Assembly: GCA_948144175.1 (NCBI GenBank)
Contig: CANXME010000302.1
Span: 1 to 64,000 of the forward strand
Direction: 5' to 3'
Length of the DNA: 64,000 nt
Source of the DNA: Closterium sp. NIES-65
Lineage: Eukaryota > Streptophyta > Zygnematophyceae > Desmidiales > Closteriaceae
This document shows, in pieces, positions 22,101 through 39,485 of this stretch. The number at the start of each line of letters is the position of its first letter. Positions within the stretch are counted from its first letter, which is position 1. Made by a program: the position numbers and the translations under genes. The notes under the pieces were generated by a model. It searched no databases, was not told the DNA's origin, and saw only the letters and a list, made by a program, of their open reading frames with translations.

Positions 22101-23525
22101 GGCAGTACGACGGCTACACCGATGACCCCACCGTGCCAGATGGCTCCCACACGCCCACCTTCGCGTCGCTTGTGCTGCGCATCAAGAACGAGCGCTGGGA
22201 TGGTGAGAGGGAGGTTGGGGATGTGTGGTGCGCCGGGATTCCGTGCAGTGCGCACTGTGCACTCTGGCTAGTCCTGTGGGATGTGTGGGCGGACCTTGTA
22301 CCATTGCCACGTTTGAGCCATGCACTCTCACTTACTGTCTTCCCTCGCCACCAATCCATTACCGCCTATGGGGTGAGCAGGGGTGCCGTTCATAATGAAG
22401 GCGGGCAAGGCGTTGGAGTCACGCAAGGCGGAGATCCGAGTGCAGTTCCATGACGTGCCGGGCGACATCTTTGGCTGTGAGCTCGCTTGCACTTGTCCGC
22501 ATGCTCTTCATTTCGTCCTTATTCTCCACAGCTCGATCAGTGTAGAGTTGTCTTATGCCTCTGTTCCTCCCTGCTCGCGCCTCCCGTCCCTTGCAACGGT
22601 GGTGTTGCAGGTGGGCGGAACTCGCGGGACGAGTTTGTGATGCGCCTGCAGCCATCAGAAGCCATGTACATGAAGCTCACGGTGAGTTAACGAACGTGTG
22701 AGGGAAGAGGTGTGTGTGAGAGGGGCGGCTGTTTATCACATGATTTTGCTAGGATGGTGCAAATTCAAAGTCTACGATGAGATGGGACTCACAGTATGGT
22801 GACTGGTATGGTGTGCTGCACGGTGCATGGCATGGTGTGCTGCATGGTGCATGGCATGGTGGCAGGTGAAGAAGCCGGGGTTGGAGATGGCAGCGACGAT
22901 GAGTGAGTTGGATCTGAGCTACAGCCAGCGCTACTCAGGAGTGGTCATCCCCGAGGCCTACGAGCGCCTCATCCTCGACAGGTCAGCACACACAGGCCAT
23001 GCTGCTATCGTTCATGCACTCCTGTGTGGTGTCTACCTGCCGTGTCGTGTCGGCCATCGCACGCTCGTGGTTGGCTGTTTTGCTGAGCCCACCTTCCCGT
23101 GTTTGGCATGTGTTTCCCCCTCCCCCATGCATCCCCTTGCAGCATCAATGGCGACCAGCAGCACTTTGTGCGCCGAGACGAGCTCAAGGTATGGCGATCT
23201 CAGGGAGGATACTCAGACTCAAATCCTCTTCACTCGTTTAAAAGTTTGGCCTCATTTGCTGTACGTCTGGCAGGAAGGCTGCATAGGTGCACCCTTTGTC
23301 CTCGGCCATCCCTCCCACCTCTGTGACCCTCTCCCGTGCCTCCCCTCACAGGCGGCGTGGGAGATCTTCACGCCGCTGCTGCACCGCATCGATCAGGGCG
23401 CCCTCCCCCCGCTCCCTTACAAACAAGGCAGCCGGGGCCCCGACCACGCGGACGAGCTGGCGGAGCGCGTGGGGTACCGCCGCACTCAGGGGTACTGCTG
23501 GATTCCGCCGACCCTCGCGGAATAG
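19107..23525 (+). CDS. Glucose-6-phosphate 1-dehydrogenase, cytosolic type
   Basis: First enzyme of the oxidative pentose phosphate pathway (glucose 6-phosphate + NADP+ to 6-phosphogluconolactone + NADPH). Thirteen exons: 19107-19334, 19522-19607, 19785-19848, 20117-20497, 20888-20956, 21147-21205, 21653-21689, 21983-22202, 22381-22476, 22611-22681, 22866-22981, 23143-23188, 23352-23525; 548 residues, usual length plus a short Ala/Pro-rich start. Motifs: [12 protein letters not shown] (NADP fold), [16 protein letters not shown] (substrate and catalytic His), [46 protein letters not shown], ending GYCWIPPTL. The IRIFGYARS and GFLPAGE context and the lack of the plastid-isoform Cys region suggest the cytosolic form. 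Introns 4 and 7 hold dead copies of exon pieces, and intron 6 a 26-bp array. Confidence 0.96.
20558..20645 (+). pseudogene. Duplicated 3' end of G6PDH exon 4
   Basis: An 88-base copy of 20419-20506 with about three mismatches, still coding the RIDHYLGKE region and its donor. The sequence before it is G-rich with no AG acceptor, so it should be skipped as intron. Confidence 0.85.
21312..21597 (+). repeat. 26-bp array with acceptor-like ends, about 11 copies
   Basis: Repeated TTCTTGTCATTGCAG followed by CCATGTGGTGC in G6PDH intron 6. Each unit holds a pyrimidine-rich stretch and CAG like a 3' splice site, but the coding phase shows the true acceptor is at 21652. Confidence 0.93.
21846..21923 (+). 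pseudogene. Duplicated start of G6PDH exon 8
   Basis: A 78-base copy of 21983-22060 coding [13 protein letters not shown]. Eight differences were counted, all but one synonymous (a single Leu/Gln change). The base pair before the copy is TG rather than AG, and no donor follows in phase. Confidence 0.8.
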
Positions 23526-24655
23526 AATGGCGACGAGAATTGCTTCTATGCACTATCCACATTCCAATACAATCATTTTGTAGTCACTGCATGGTAAAAG
23601 ACATTGATGTAGACCCATGGGTACTTGTGAATTGTCCATGTCCTTTTGCAAAATTGTATTGAGTAAATCTTATACGAGATTACATACATCTGGCAATACA
23701 TCGGCAACACTTCAACCACATTACGCTTACACAAGACTACGCATTGCAAACCTTGAAGGGTAAGTCGTTGCGAACAGCTTCGCCCAGCCCACGTCTTGAA
23801 TAAGCACGCGGCCCTGCAGAGATAGGTAACCACGAGGGGTGAGTAATCGAGCAATCACAACCTTTGCAGTACAAACACGGGTGCTACCAACAAGGTCCAC
23901 AAAGGAAAGACCACGAAGAAGCCGCCATAGCTATCGGAAGGAAATGTCCCGGACGACAGGTCAACAAGAGCACACGGGAAGGGTGCACTAATTGGTTTAA
24001 AGCACGGGCTATTCCGATCTCCGCTCGACAAATGACACTTCCCAGGCATCGAAAGGCCAGGCAAGCAACGCCTCGCCAAGCGGGTAAGGAGGAAGAACGG
24101 GGAGTTCAGGGTACAGCCCACGTACTTGTCATGAGGTTGTATTCTGGAACGCTTGATGTCTATGCGGGGAACCCTTCGCCTGAGCACACACAACAAACTC
24201 ACAGCACTTGGTCGTTGAAAAAACGAAACAAGAACAAGCATGAACGAAAGATCGCAAGCGTCAGGATGAAGTCTGCCAAGGTATTGTAGTCAGGCAATGG
24301 CGCAGGCCTAGAGTGAAACAGCTGAGGTCATGAGAGGCACCTAAATAGTAGGGACGAGCACTAGGAGCCAAACCCAGAGCTCTCCAAAGGAATTGTAGGT
24401 GGTGCGGCCGTGGTGAGCCGAGATGAGGTGGTGAGCCACCTGCGGTAACCAGGCGAGCATCGCTCACTCGCCCAGTGACTGTCGCCCAGCTTCGTTGATT
24501 CACCGAGATAACAACATACCTCTGGCAAGAAATCTGGTACACGAGCAACTCACTATCTGTCATGTCTATCTAGGTTGCCAACGTTTTCCTTCCAATTACA
24601 ATAACATCCCTCTAATACCTTTTCTACTGGAAGACAGCTTTCAAGAAATTGCAAC
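23526..24655. other. Intergenic between convergent G6PDH and receptor kinase
   Basis: About 1.1 kb between two genes that end towards each other, so it should hold two 3' UTRs. Open frames here show no recognisable family. Confidence 0.45.
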
Positions 24656-27600
24656 CTAGCTATCACCCTTATACAGCAAATTATGTTGCAGGTTCGACCC
24701 ATTGTTTGTTTTATTTATCCTAACCATATTCTCCGTGTGTTCCTGTTCATTCCCTACACAATCTGACAACCTAAACACTGGAGTGCTCGTCACAACTGCT
24801 GGCGGCAGCATCTGCCAGGAATTTTCTCCTTGCGCTCCAATCCCTCCTCTCGACAATAGCGTAGGCTGCACAGCCCCTGCCGCGCGTGACATGGAGAATG
24901 GTTGACCCCCTTCGACTTGCCCATCCGTGTCCCTCGCCACCACAGCCTGAGAGCTGGCTTCACAGGCTGCAGCACTCAAGCTGGGACTGAATCGCGAGGG
25001 CTCACCGGGGGTTAATTGGTCATGGAAGAAAGGGGAGAAGTGCAGCCCTGACTCAATCACACTGGCAGGACTTTCCTGTGGAGCTGCACGCATGGTGCAT
25101 GAGCCAGCAGCGGACAATTCAGCTGCAGACACAGCACCAGTCACGGCTGGGGATTGTGCCAATGGTGCTCCAGCCAGGACCCCATTTTGTGCACTGCTTG
25201 CAGGGTGCACGTCACCATCAACCTCCAGCATTGCATGCATTGGTGCCGATGTGGCAGTGTCCTCCAAATCCGGATCAGATATCACTGCTCCATCCAGCAT
25301 TGTTCCTGTGTCTCTGTGCTGTCTCCTCCCCAAGTCACAGTGAGCTCGAGGCGGAAGCTGAGACCCAGCAGGCGGGAGGAGACACGCTCTGGTTCCGCTA
25401 TTTCTGCTGCTTCGGCTGCTCCTACTTCTGGCAACAGAGGGGTTGCCATTCCCATTGCTGCGCCGACTGCTGGCAGCAGATTGATCTCGTCTGCTGTCTC
25501 TGCTGCTCCTGCTGCGAGTGACCTGCGAGCTATCCATGAGAGAGGACCCTGGGGGGAAGCAGGGCGAGGTGCTGGCGCTACCAGGTGGGGTGGTGGCGAG
25601 TGCAGGCAGGGTGGGTGCACTGGAGTCACACCTGGGGCTGTGGGGTCCCAAGGAGGAATCGGGGTTGGAATCAGGTGGCATGAGGGAGCCGCCCTGCTCT
25701 TGCACACAAGGCGATGCCATGCACAGTGTATCCAGTGACAGCAGAGACGCAAAGGACGGTTGCTTCTGGTCGGCGTTGCTTGTCTGTTGTGCGCGGCGCA
25801 GCAGCTCGACGACAGTGCTCATGGAGGGGCGGGCGGCGGGGTCGCTGTGGACGCAGGCATTGGCGAGTGTGGCGACAGTGTGCAGCGCAGCAGGAGGGGG
25901 CGGTGAAGGGCAGGCGAGCAGGCGCGGGTCCAGCAGGTGGCCGTAGCGGGAGGGCTTTGAGAGCAGTGGACGCGCCTGCAGTGATCATGGGGCAGGGCAC
26001 AGGGCGGATTGAGGGAGGAGAAGTGGGATCGGGAGCAATAGATAGAGGGAGAGGGGGACAAGGAAGAGGTAGGGTGAGGATTTTGAGGGGAAGAGAGGAG
26101 AATATCTACTGGATGAGAATGTTAACAGCTACGATGCAACAGGAGAAGTAACAAACACTCGCCCTGAGCACACAGTGCACCGGCAGGACTCACCCAGAGC
26201 ACACAGTGCACCGGCAGGACTCACCCAGAGCACACAGTGCACCGGCAGGACTCACCCAGAGCACACAGTGCACCGGCAGGACTCACCCAGAGCACACAGT
26301 GCACCGGCAGGACTCACCCAGAGCACACAGTGCACCGGCAGGACTCACCCAGAGCACACAGTGCACCGGCAGGACTCACCCAGAGCACACAGTGCACCGG
26401 CATGACTCACCCAGAGCACGAGGCTTTCCTGGCCGAGTGGCCTCGAGGTGTCAACGGCCTTGCGGCCCGACAGCAGCTCCAGCAGCACCACCCCGAAGCT
26501 GTACACGTCGCTGGGCACCATCAGATGCCCCGTCATTGCGTACTCCGGCGCCACGTACCTGCATGGGGGGAACGGGTGGGTGAGGGCGGAGGGGGTGGGT
26601 GGAGGAGGGGGGACAGAAAAGGGAGGAGGGTGACGAGGAGGGTTAGCATGAAAAATGGTGTTGATCAGAAGACGGCCAGACGTTGGGACTTGCTTCCATC
26701 GATCATGTGCAAGATTCAACCACAGCCGACCCGCCACTCACCCAAAGGTGCCCATGACGCGGGTGGACACGTGCTCATCCGCCCCCTGCGGCGCCGCCTT
26801 GGCGAGCCCAAAGTCAGCGAGCTTGGGGCTCATGCGCGCATCCAGCAGGATGTTGGACGGCTTTAAGTCGCGGTGAATCACCGCTGGCTGCGACCCCTCG
26901 TGTAGATACGCCAGCCCCCTCGCCGCGCCCACTGCTATGCTGACCCGCGCGGGCCAGTCGAGGAAGGCGTGGTGGGAGTGCGGCCCGTGCAGCCACGAGT
27001 GCAGACTGCCGTTCGGCAGCAGCTCGTAGCACAGCATGTGCTCGCCCGGTGCTACACAGTAGCCGAGAAGCTTAACTAAGTGGCGGTGGTGCAAGCGTGA
27101 CAGAACTTCCACCTCCACTAGGAACTCCCTGTCGCCCTGCCGCCCGCCCCGGTCCATCCTCTTTATTGCCACTTCGATAGGAGCAGCAGGGGGGGAGGAG
27201 GAGGTGGAGTGCGGTTGGGGGGGTATGTTGCCGCGGTAGACTCGCCCGAAGCCGCCCTCGCCCAGGACTGACGACTCGTGGAAGCTGCAGGAGGGACGGG
27301 GAGGGACAGGAGAAGGGGGAGGCGAAAGGGAGGAAGAGATGGAGTGGAGTGGAGGGGGTGGGGGGTTTGAGGAGTGAATGATTAGAGGGAGAAGTTTGGT
27401 CAGGCCAGGATGAGAGGGCGAATAGGAGAGAGAGAATGGGAGAGAGGAAGGAGATGAGAAGCAAAGGAGTGGTACTTGTTGGTGGCGAGAGCCATTTCTT
27501 GGAGGGAGAACTCCCTCACCCCGGACAGCCCACCCAATCCTCCCTTTCCGCTGCCCCCTGCAACTCCCCCATCGCTGTTGCCCTCGCTGCCCCGCCCGCA

Positions 27601-28378
27601 ACCCAGCCCTGCAGCGGGCAGTGCAGCCGCGGATACAGCAGCACGCACACACTCGTCTCCAGGCTCTGCCCTTGTGTCCGCTCCGTCATCGCGTGCACCC
27701 ATCTTACTGTACGCCCCTGCTGCCCCTGCCGTGAATCCAGCTGTGCTTGACGCGAGACAGCAATTTGCATAGGCATCCCCATCCTCATCCGAATGTGCAG
27801 GATGGATTGGGTGCTGCAGGTCGCTGCTTGACCCCTTGCCCTTGATCAGCACCTCTGGCTCTGCTGCACATGTGAGGACGGGGAGTGGGAGAGGGGGAGA
27901 GATGGGCGTGCGTGGGATTCTGGACATACAAGCAGCATGGAAAGCACAGTTATAGCACAGGAAGGAGTTGAGTCTCCAGACAAGACCATGCAGGGGATAG
28001 CAAGTGCATGCGGGCACATTGCATGTGACGTACTTGGATCAACGGGCACATTGCATGTGACGTACTTGGATCAACGGGCACATTGCATGTGACGTACTTG
28101 GATCAACGGTGCGGCAAGGCATCCAAGTGCAGTAGAGCAGGCCTCCCACGCCCACTGCAGTTACTGCCACCGCACCCACCACCAGCAGCACTACCATGTT
28201 CACGCTCATCCCCTCCCCTGCACTGTTCTCCCCTGCACTGTTCTCCCCTGCACTGTTTCCGCCTGCCTGTGCGCCCACCCCTCCCGTGGCAGTGCCAGAG
28301 CCAAGGCTATTGCTACTGGAGCCACTGTAATTGCCTACCCCCCCCGGGCTAGGGCTGCTTCCTCCTTGGCTGCTCGTG

Positions 28379-28414
<36 letters not shown>

Positions 28415-30060
28415 CTCGCACTGTCAACGACATTGCTGTTACCACTGGCATTGCTGGTGGTGTAGCCACCACCACCACCGCCACCGCTGCTGCTGCCGCT
28501 GTTGCCTGGGGCTGGTGGGGCCGGAACGGGCGGTGGCGACGGCGTGGGCAGGGAGGGAGGCGCAAGGGGCGGCAGCAGCTGAGTGAGGGCCACAAGCGAG
28601 TACTCCCCGTACAGCCTGGCATCCAGGTGTATCTCGTGCCGCCTCATCCGTGAGTCGACCTGCGCCAGGAAGCTTCTGGGGAAGGTGGGCTGATAGCGCG
28701 GGAGGAGCAGCAGAGTGACAATGGCGGCGGTGTGGTCGGTGCGGGATAGGGAGCGGCGCAGGATGCACGACTCGGGCAGGCGCAGCTGCTCCGCCAGGTC
28801 CTGACACGCGGGCGAGAGAGGGGGGCGCGGGGAGGCGTGAGAAGGCAGGCGGGTGAGCGAATGAGTGTTACATGCATGTGCTATGCAACAATCGCCAACA
28901 GACGACCGTGACACGGCGACCGTTAGATGGCGACCGTCAGATGGCGACCGTCAGATGGCGACCGTCAGATGGCGACCGTCAGATGGCGACCGTTAGATGG
29001 CGACCGTCAGATGGCGACCGTCAGATGGCGACCGTCAGATGGCGACTGTCAGATGGCGACTGTCAGATGGCGACTGTCAGATGGCGACTGTCAGATGGCG
29101 ACTGTCAGATGGCGACTGTCAGATGGCGACTGTCAGATGGCGACTGTCAGATGGCGACTGTCAGATGGCGACTGTCAGATGGCGACTGTCAGATGGCGAC
29201 TGTCAGATGGCGACTGTCAGATGGGGACTGTCACATGGCAAGCGTCACATGGCAAGCGTCACATGGCAAGCGGCATGGAAGCAACGTACGTGGACGAAGG
29301 ATGCGAAGTGCATCTCCACGGCCGTGGCGTTGGACAGCCGCACCGCCAGCTCCGCGGGGTGCACGCACGCGCACCGCCCCTCCGTCGCGCTCGGACTCAG
29401 CGCCTCCCACTCCCGCTGCGAGCACGCCCCCGCGCACACCACTGGCGGAGGCGAAGGCGCAGACGGAGGCGATGGGGAATTTCCGCTTTCCCCGTCCTCT
29501 GACTCGTCGTCCGCGTGTCCGGGGTCGGCGTTGGTGCGGTTAATCGGCGCAGCGCCGTCCAACTGCTCCGAGTCCCCTGGGTCATCCTCCTCATCCACAC
29601 TGTCAATCTCGCTCTCTTCGGCTTCCGGCAGAGGAGATTCCTGACTCGGGTGCTCTGCTCCGTCGCTGTCATCGTCATCGTCATCGTCATCGTCATCCTG
29701 AATGTGTACGTCACGGCTCGAATACGGGCTGCGATTTGCCGGTCGAGTGACGGGGAGACGAATAGCGGCTGGAGAATGGAGGGGGGTGAGCGGAGAGGGG
29801 ATAACGATCAAGTACCAGACACGGATGCAATGAGGGTAAGGGGAACGAAAAGTGTGGCGGAAAACAGCAGCAGGTGAAGGCAAGGCCAAGTAGGCTGGGA
29901 ATTCGGTACAGGCGAGTGTCTTTATCCCTGCTCTGCTTGTCAAGCCCGGCCAACCACTCTGGTCTCCGGAAACGAGGGGCTCACCTGTTGGGATAGCGGT
30001 GATTATAGCGGTTACGATCGCAGTCAGAATGGTTAGGTGAACAAATACTGCGGGGGCCAT
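24656..30060 (-). CDS. ALE2/PERK-like receptor protein kinase
   Basis: Plasma-membrane Ser/Thr receptor kinase. Exons on the minus strand: 30060-29290, 28800-28098, 27863-27476, 27284-26742, 26558-26411, 25975-24656; 1290 residues. A hydrophobic leader ([14 protein letters not shown]) precedes an acidic Asp/Glu stretch. The ectodomain [19 protein letters not shown], then [11 protein letters not shown] and [14 protein letters not shown], follows the ALE2 pattern. After a Ser/Gly-rich linker there is one membrane segment (about 459-480, [18 protein letters not shown]). Kinase motifs: [59 protein letters not shown] Ser-rich tail of about 385 residues is unusually long. The first exon is open throughout; a smaller intron inside it (for example at the GTGAGC at 29984) was considered but does not keep phase. 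Introns hold three tandem arrays. Confidence 0.9.
26169..26410 (-). repeat. 31-bp tandem array of 5' splice sites, about 8 copies
   Basis: On the minus strand the kinase exon ends GTGCTCTGG and the intron opens GTGAGTC. Each 31-base unit ends again in GTGCTCTGG and runs into GTGAGTC, so exon end plus donor is repeated about eight times. Confidence 0.96.
28006..28108 (-). repeat. 32-bp array of exon end plus donor, 3 copies
   Basis: On the minus strand the exon end CGTTGATCCAA and the donor GTACGTCAC occur three times, separated by ATGCAATGTGCC. The first copy in transcript order is the real junction (exon ends 28098). Confidence 0.92.
28905..29232 (+). repeat. 14-bp tandem array, about 23 copies
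   Basis: Unit AGATGGCGACYGTC in the intron between the first two kinase exons. Units near 28905-29040 mostly have GACCGTC and later ones GACTGTC, so two blocks expanded separately. Confidence 0.95.
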
Positions 30061-31869
30061 GCGAAACCGTGAAGGTTGAGATCTCGGCGACCGTGGCCAC
30101 GGGAGATGTTGGATTAACACCATTGATTATGCGCGGACATGCGAGTGACTCGATAAAGAATACGAACAGTCTTACTACAAGCAGACCGAACAACTATCAG
30201 CTGAAAAAAAAGGCTTCGGCTAATGATACGCCTCTACATTATGGCATTAGATTGTCGGGCTCTGCTCCTACTGGTAGCCAGGGTACGAATCCAGTGAATC
30301 ATGTGTGTTGAAAAGTCAAAACGGACTTTCAACGAGTGATCGGAAATTCGAAGCAGTTCCTGCTCTCGAGTGATACCGGACTGAAACGAGCAGCATTTTG
30401 AACACCTCACTACATCGCCTGATGAAGCATTCCTGACTTCTAATAAGTCACCTGAATCACTACCTTTCATAAACACATACCGCGACTAACGAGAATCAGT
30501 CTTTCGCCACAACGCGAGACGCGTCAGGCGACTGACGTGCAGGGAACAAGCAACCAGGAAATGCTGGCAGCAGGAGAGAGTTGTGGTGAGCGAGAACGAG
30601 GGTTGCTCAGCGATGGCTGGCTCGCCTTGGGAATTTCGGTGGCTGTGTTGGCTGATGAGCAGCCTAACTTCTTCTGGGTAACTTATCCAGTTCACAGATG
30701 AATATCCTGGAAACGCTAAACGCTAAGCCCACCATGAGGAACATGGAGACGCGGAAGTGTAAAATATGGTCGGAGCTGCGTGGGTCGTGTTTTGTCCCGT
30801 CAAACTCCAAGGCTGGTCACCCTTCAGAACGGGCAGGAACTGGTATCATATGCCATTCAATCCTTTTCCCAAGGGATGGCTGGCGGAAAAAGTCCGTGAG
30901 CGCCCTTCCCCCACCAATCCTCGCAGGACGGGGGAGAGAGAAGCTACCCTTCCCCAATCTTGCCAAATTGTGTCGCATCGCATGCTCGGCATGCGCTGGC
31001 GTAGGAAAACGATCGCTTTTGTTCGTCGCATAGATGGAACAGCGGCCAACTTCATACATACTCAGATTAGTCCCGAGCGGAATCTCAGGTGTAATCAACC
31101 TGGAAATTCTCAACTTGATTGGTCGTCGCTGTCTAGTCACATTTTTTACGCTGGTCGAAATATTTAAAAAGTGACAAAAACAAAACTATATAGTTTACCC
31201 TCCCGACCTGGATTTGTTAAATTAAAGTACGTAAATTTACGACGGGGCAGAACAACTAAACCCCTATAGAATCTGGACGAATTTTCGGGAGGGATCAACC
31301 CTAAACACGGGAAAGGGCATTATTTTTAGGGTTGATGCCTCCCGAGTCGCATCCCATTCCGATTAAGTGTTATTTAAAGGGTCAAGAAAGTGCAATATAT
31401 TTCTCCTGAAGTGGGCGGCTTCCCGTAGTTAGGGTTGATCTGTCTCGAAATTCATCTAGGTTCGCTACAAGGTTTTTTTTCAGGTGCTGCATTCTCTGTA
31501 GTGACTGTATTCAGAACACAACAAGAAGAACTTACTACTATATCACGAAACTGTGTTTCTGTTGGTGATTACACCTGAGAACCCGCTCGCGAATACTTTG
31601 AGTATCTATGATATTGGCCGATAGAACAGCGAGGCGCGTAGGCGCTTGCGACTGAAGACTTGACCAGTAGGACCGTGTGACCAATAGGATGCAAGGAACG
31701 AGGGGCTGAGCCTCACAACTGGCGAGCCAGGAAACACCGGAGAAGCAACCGAGTCCAAACTAGACCTCGCGCGACGCTCTCAGAATCAGCCTCGTTGCAT
31801 GGAAAGAAAAAAGGGGAAAAAAATACAACCTTATACATACAATGATAAGCCACAAACTATCCAGCTCTG
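30061..31869. other. Intergenic, receptor kinase to SQS1-like gene
   Basis: About 1.8 kb between two minus-strand genes: promoter of the kinase and 3' flank of the R3H/G-patch gene. The part from 31150 to 31480 is noticeably more AT-rich than the rest. No gene, tRNA or clear mobile element was recognised. Confidence 0.45.
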
Positions 31870-37735
<5,866 letters not shown>

Positions 37736-38287
37736 GATCGTTGTGTTTGCGATTACTCTGCCAGGAATCTAGAGCACCGACTGCAAAGCTGCACAAAGAT
37801 CGCACACACCCGCGACTCTACAAGCAGAAAAGCATCAAGAAACACAGGGTGTCGCACAGACGGAAAATCGACCTAACGAGCAGCAGCGCCAACTGCGCGC
37901 CTTGCTCAGGGTACTAGGGAGAGTTCGACTGCCCTGGAGCTGAGAATATGCTGTGGCCGAGGGGGGAGATAGGAACATGAATGTGCGGACATTCAGCAAT
38001 GAAGTGCAGCAGCGAGGTGACGCGTTTCGGGCATGCATGTCACCATGGTGTGCAGGACACGCCACGAACACTACTCATGGGTTTGGGTTTCCATGAGTCA
38101 CATTACATCATGACTCGATTTTAATTACACCTTTTGCAGGAAGATCCACAATCACGTTATGGGTGGATTTGGAACACACCTTTTAGAAGTAAATTCCACA
38201 AACACAATCGCTGGTTAAAGACTCTGTACAGGATAAAAAACTATCATGTGAAGGTGGTTTGTATCAATCACAGAATGGAAACCATGG
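37736..38287. other. Intergenic, SQS1-like gene to AP-1 sigma
   Basis: About 550 bases holding the promoter of the R3H/G-patch gene and the 3' UTR of the adaptin gene, both on the minus strand. Nothing else recognised. Confidence 0.45.
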
Positions 38288-39485
38288 CTACTGTGTTGCT
38301 TGAGCAATGATGGAGGACAAACTACCACCCTGCTCCTTTGCTGTCTCCACCAACGTGTCCTGGAGTGAGAAACAGACCGGAGCGTCAGTGAGAAGGCTGT
38401 TGCAACAAGTGAAGATAATACAGGTACCGTAACTGGGTGGAGCTTACCTGAGCCGCTATCACTCTTGCAACGGACTTCTTGCTTGACTCTTGTAGCTCTC
38501 CTGCTATGAGGATTTCATCTAGTATATAGTATGCCTGGAAGGAGCACAAACACATCGGACGGAAGGTTGGGTTGGAAAACAACAAGATAATGCCTCCTGA
38601 CCTAAACTGCAAAACAACTGAGTCGCAGTGCCACTAGTGCAATATAGGCGCACCTTGTGAAAGTTGAAGATGAGATCGAGCTCGCAGACCTGCAGAATGA
38701 CAGCAGCAGGTGGAGAGCCGCCATAAGAGGCTAGTAAATTGGTAAACGGCAGCACTAGAAAGCAGAGGCATGGGAGCAAATGCGGGAGAAGACGTCGCTT
38801 ACGTTGGTGAAGTAGCGGTCGAGCACCTCGACGTAGTGGTGGATGATCTCGAGGGTCTCAAGCTCGTTGTCGTTGATGTCCACGCACATGCAGAAGTACA
38901 GGCTCGCGTACCTGCAATGCACACCCACACCACACCAGCGTCACGAGCGTCAGCTGGCTGAAGCACTTGGACCTTTTGGCAGACTTCAGCAGACAAGCAA
39001 AATTTCGCTTGCAAGGGAACCTATGGCGGACTTCATCAGGCTAGCGTAAGCTTCCCTTGCAGTTATAAGCGAGCTCACGAAGTCGAAGAGTCTTACCGCT
39101 TGTAAACGACCTTGTAACCCCTCCAATCCACGAAATTACATAGCTTAGCAGGTCTGCTGAGTATCGTTCCCGACAGCTCCCGCGTGATCTGGCATGTGGA
39201 CATCGACTTGATACATTAGCTTCACAAATAACTTCTAGGGACGCACGAATTCACTCGGAAACCACCCACGAGAGCAAGTAGGCAGACGGTTCGCGACGGG
39301 ATGCGCATACCTTCGTCCGTTCCTTTTGAGAGTACGCGGAATACCATTTTGCCAGCCTGACCTTCCCTTGCCGGCTAATGAGGAGCACGAAGTGAATCTG
39401 CCAGGACGACATTTACGAGAAGTAAGCAACCCTACAGATATCAGAAATCTACCACCTCGACTTTTCCGCAGCAAAAACTCACCAT
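38288..39485 (-). CDS. AP-1 complex sigma subunit
   Basis: Small chain of the AP-1 clathrin adaptor, acting in vesicle sorting at the trans-Golgi network and endosomes. Exons on the minus strand: 39485-39483 (only the ATG), 39397-39311, 39188-39097, 38911-38803, 38689-38654, 38534-38448, 38359-38288. They join to 161 residues, the length I know for plant AP-1 sigma. Sequence is near-canonical: [96 protein letters not shown], ending SSIIAQATQ. The choice of start rests on ATG followed directly by GTGAGT and the acceptor before ATTCAC; a start inside exon 2 would drop the conserved MIHF. The sigma-1 rather than sigma-2/3 call is by resemblance. Confidence 0.96.

Noticed and set aside
23864-24289. 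141-residue Lys/Arg-rich open frame after G6PDH
   Set aside because: Lies in a convergent 3' region with no recognisable domain; likely chance.
26169-26410. CRISPR-like look of regularly spaced repeats
   Set aside because: Units are direct tandem repeats without unique spacers, inside a eukaryotic intron.
28872-29644. Plus-strand open frames with repeated [14 protein letters not shown]
   Set aside because: By-product of the 14-base array in the kinase intron; the other strand carries the supported gene.
29985-30060. A small first exon of the receptor kinase ending at a GTGAGC
   Set aside because: No acceptor downstream restores the phase, whereas the frame is open from 30060 straight to 29290.
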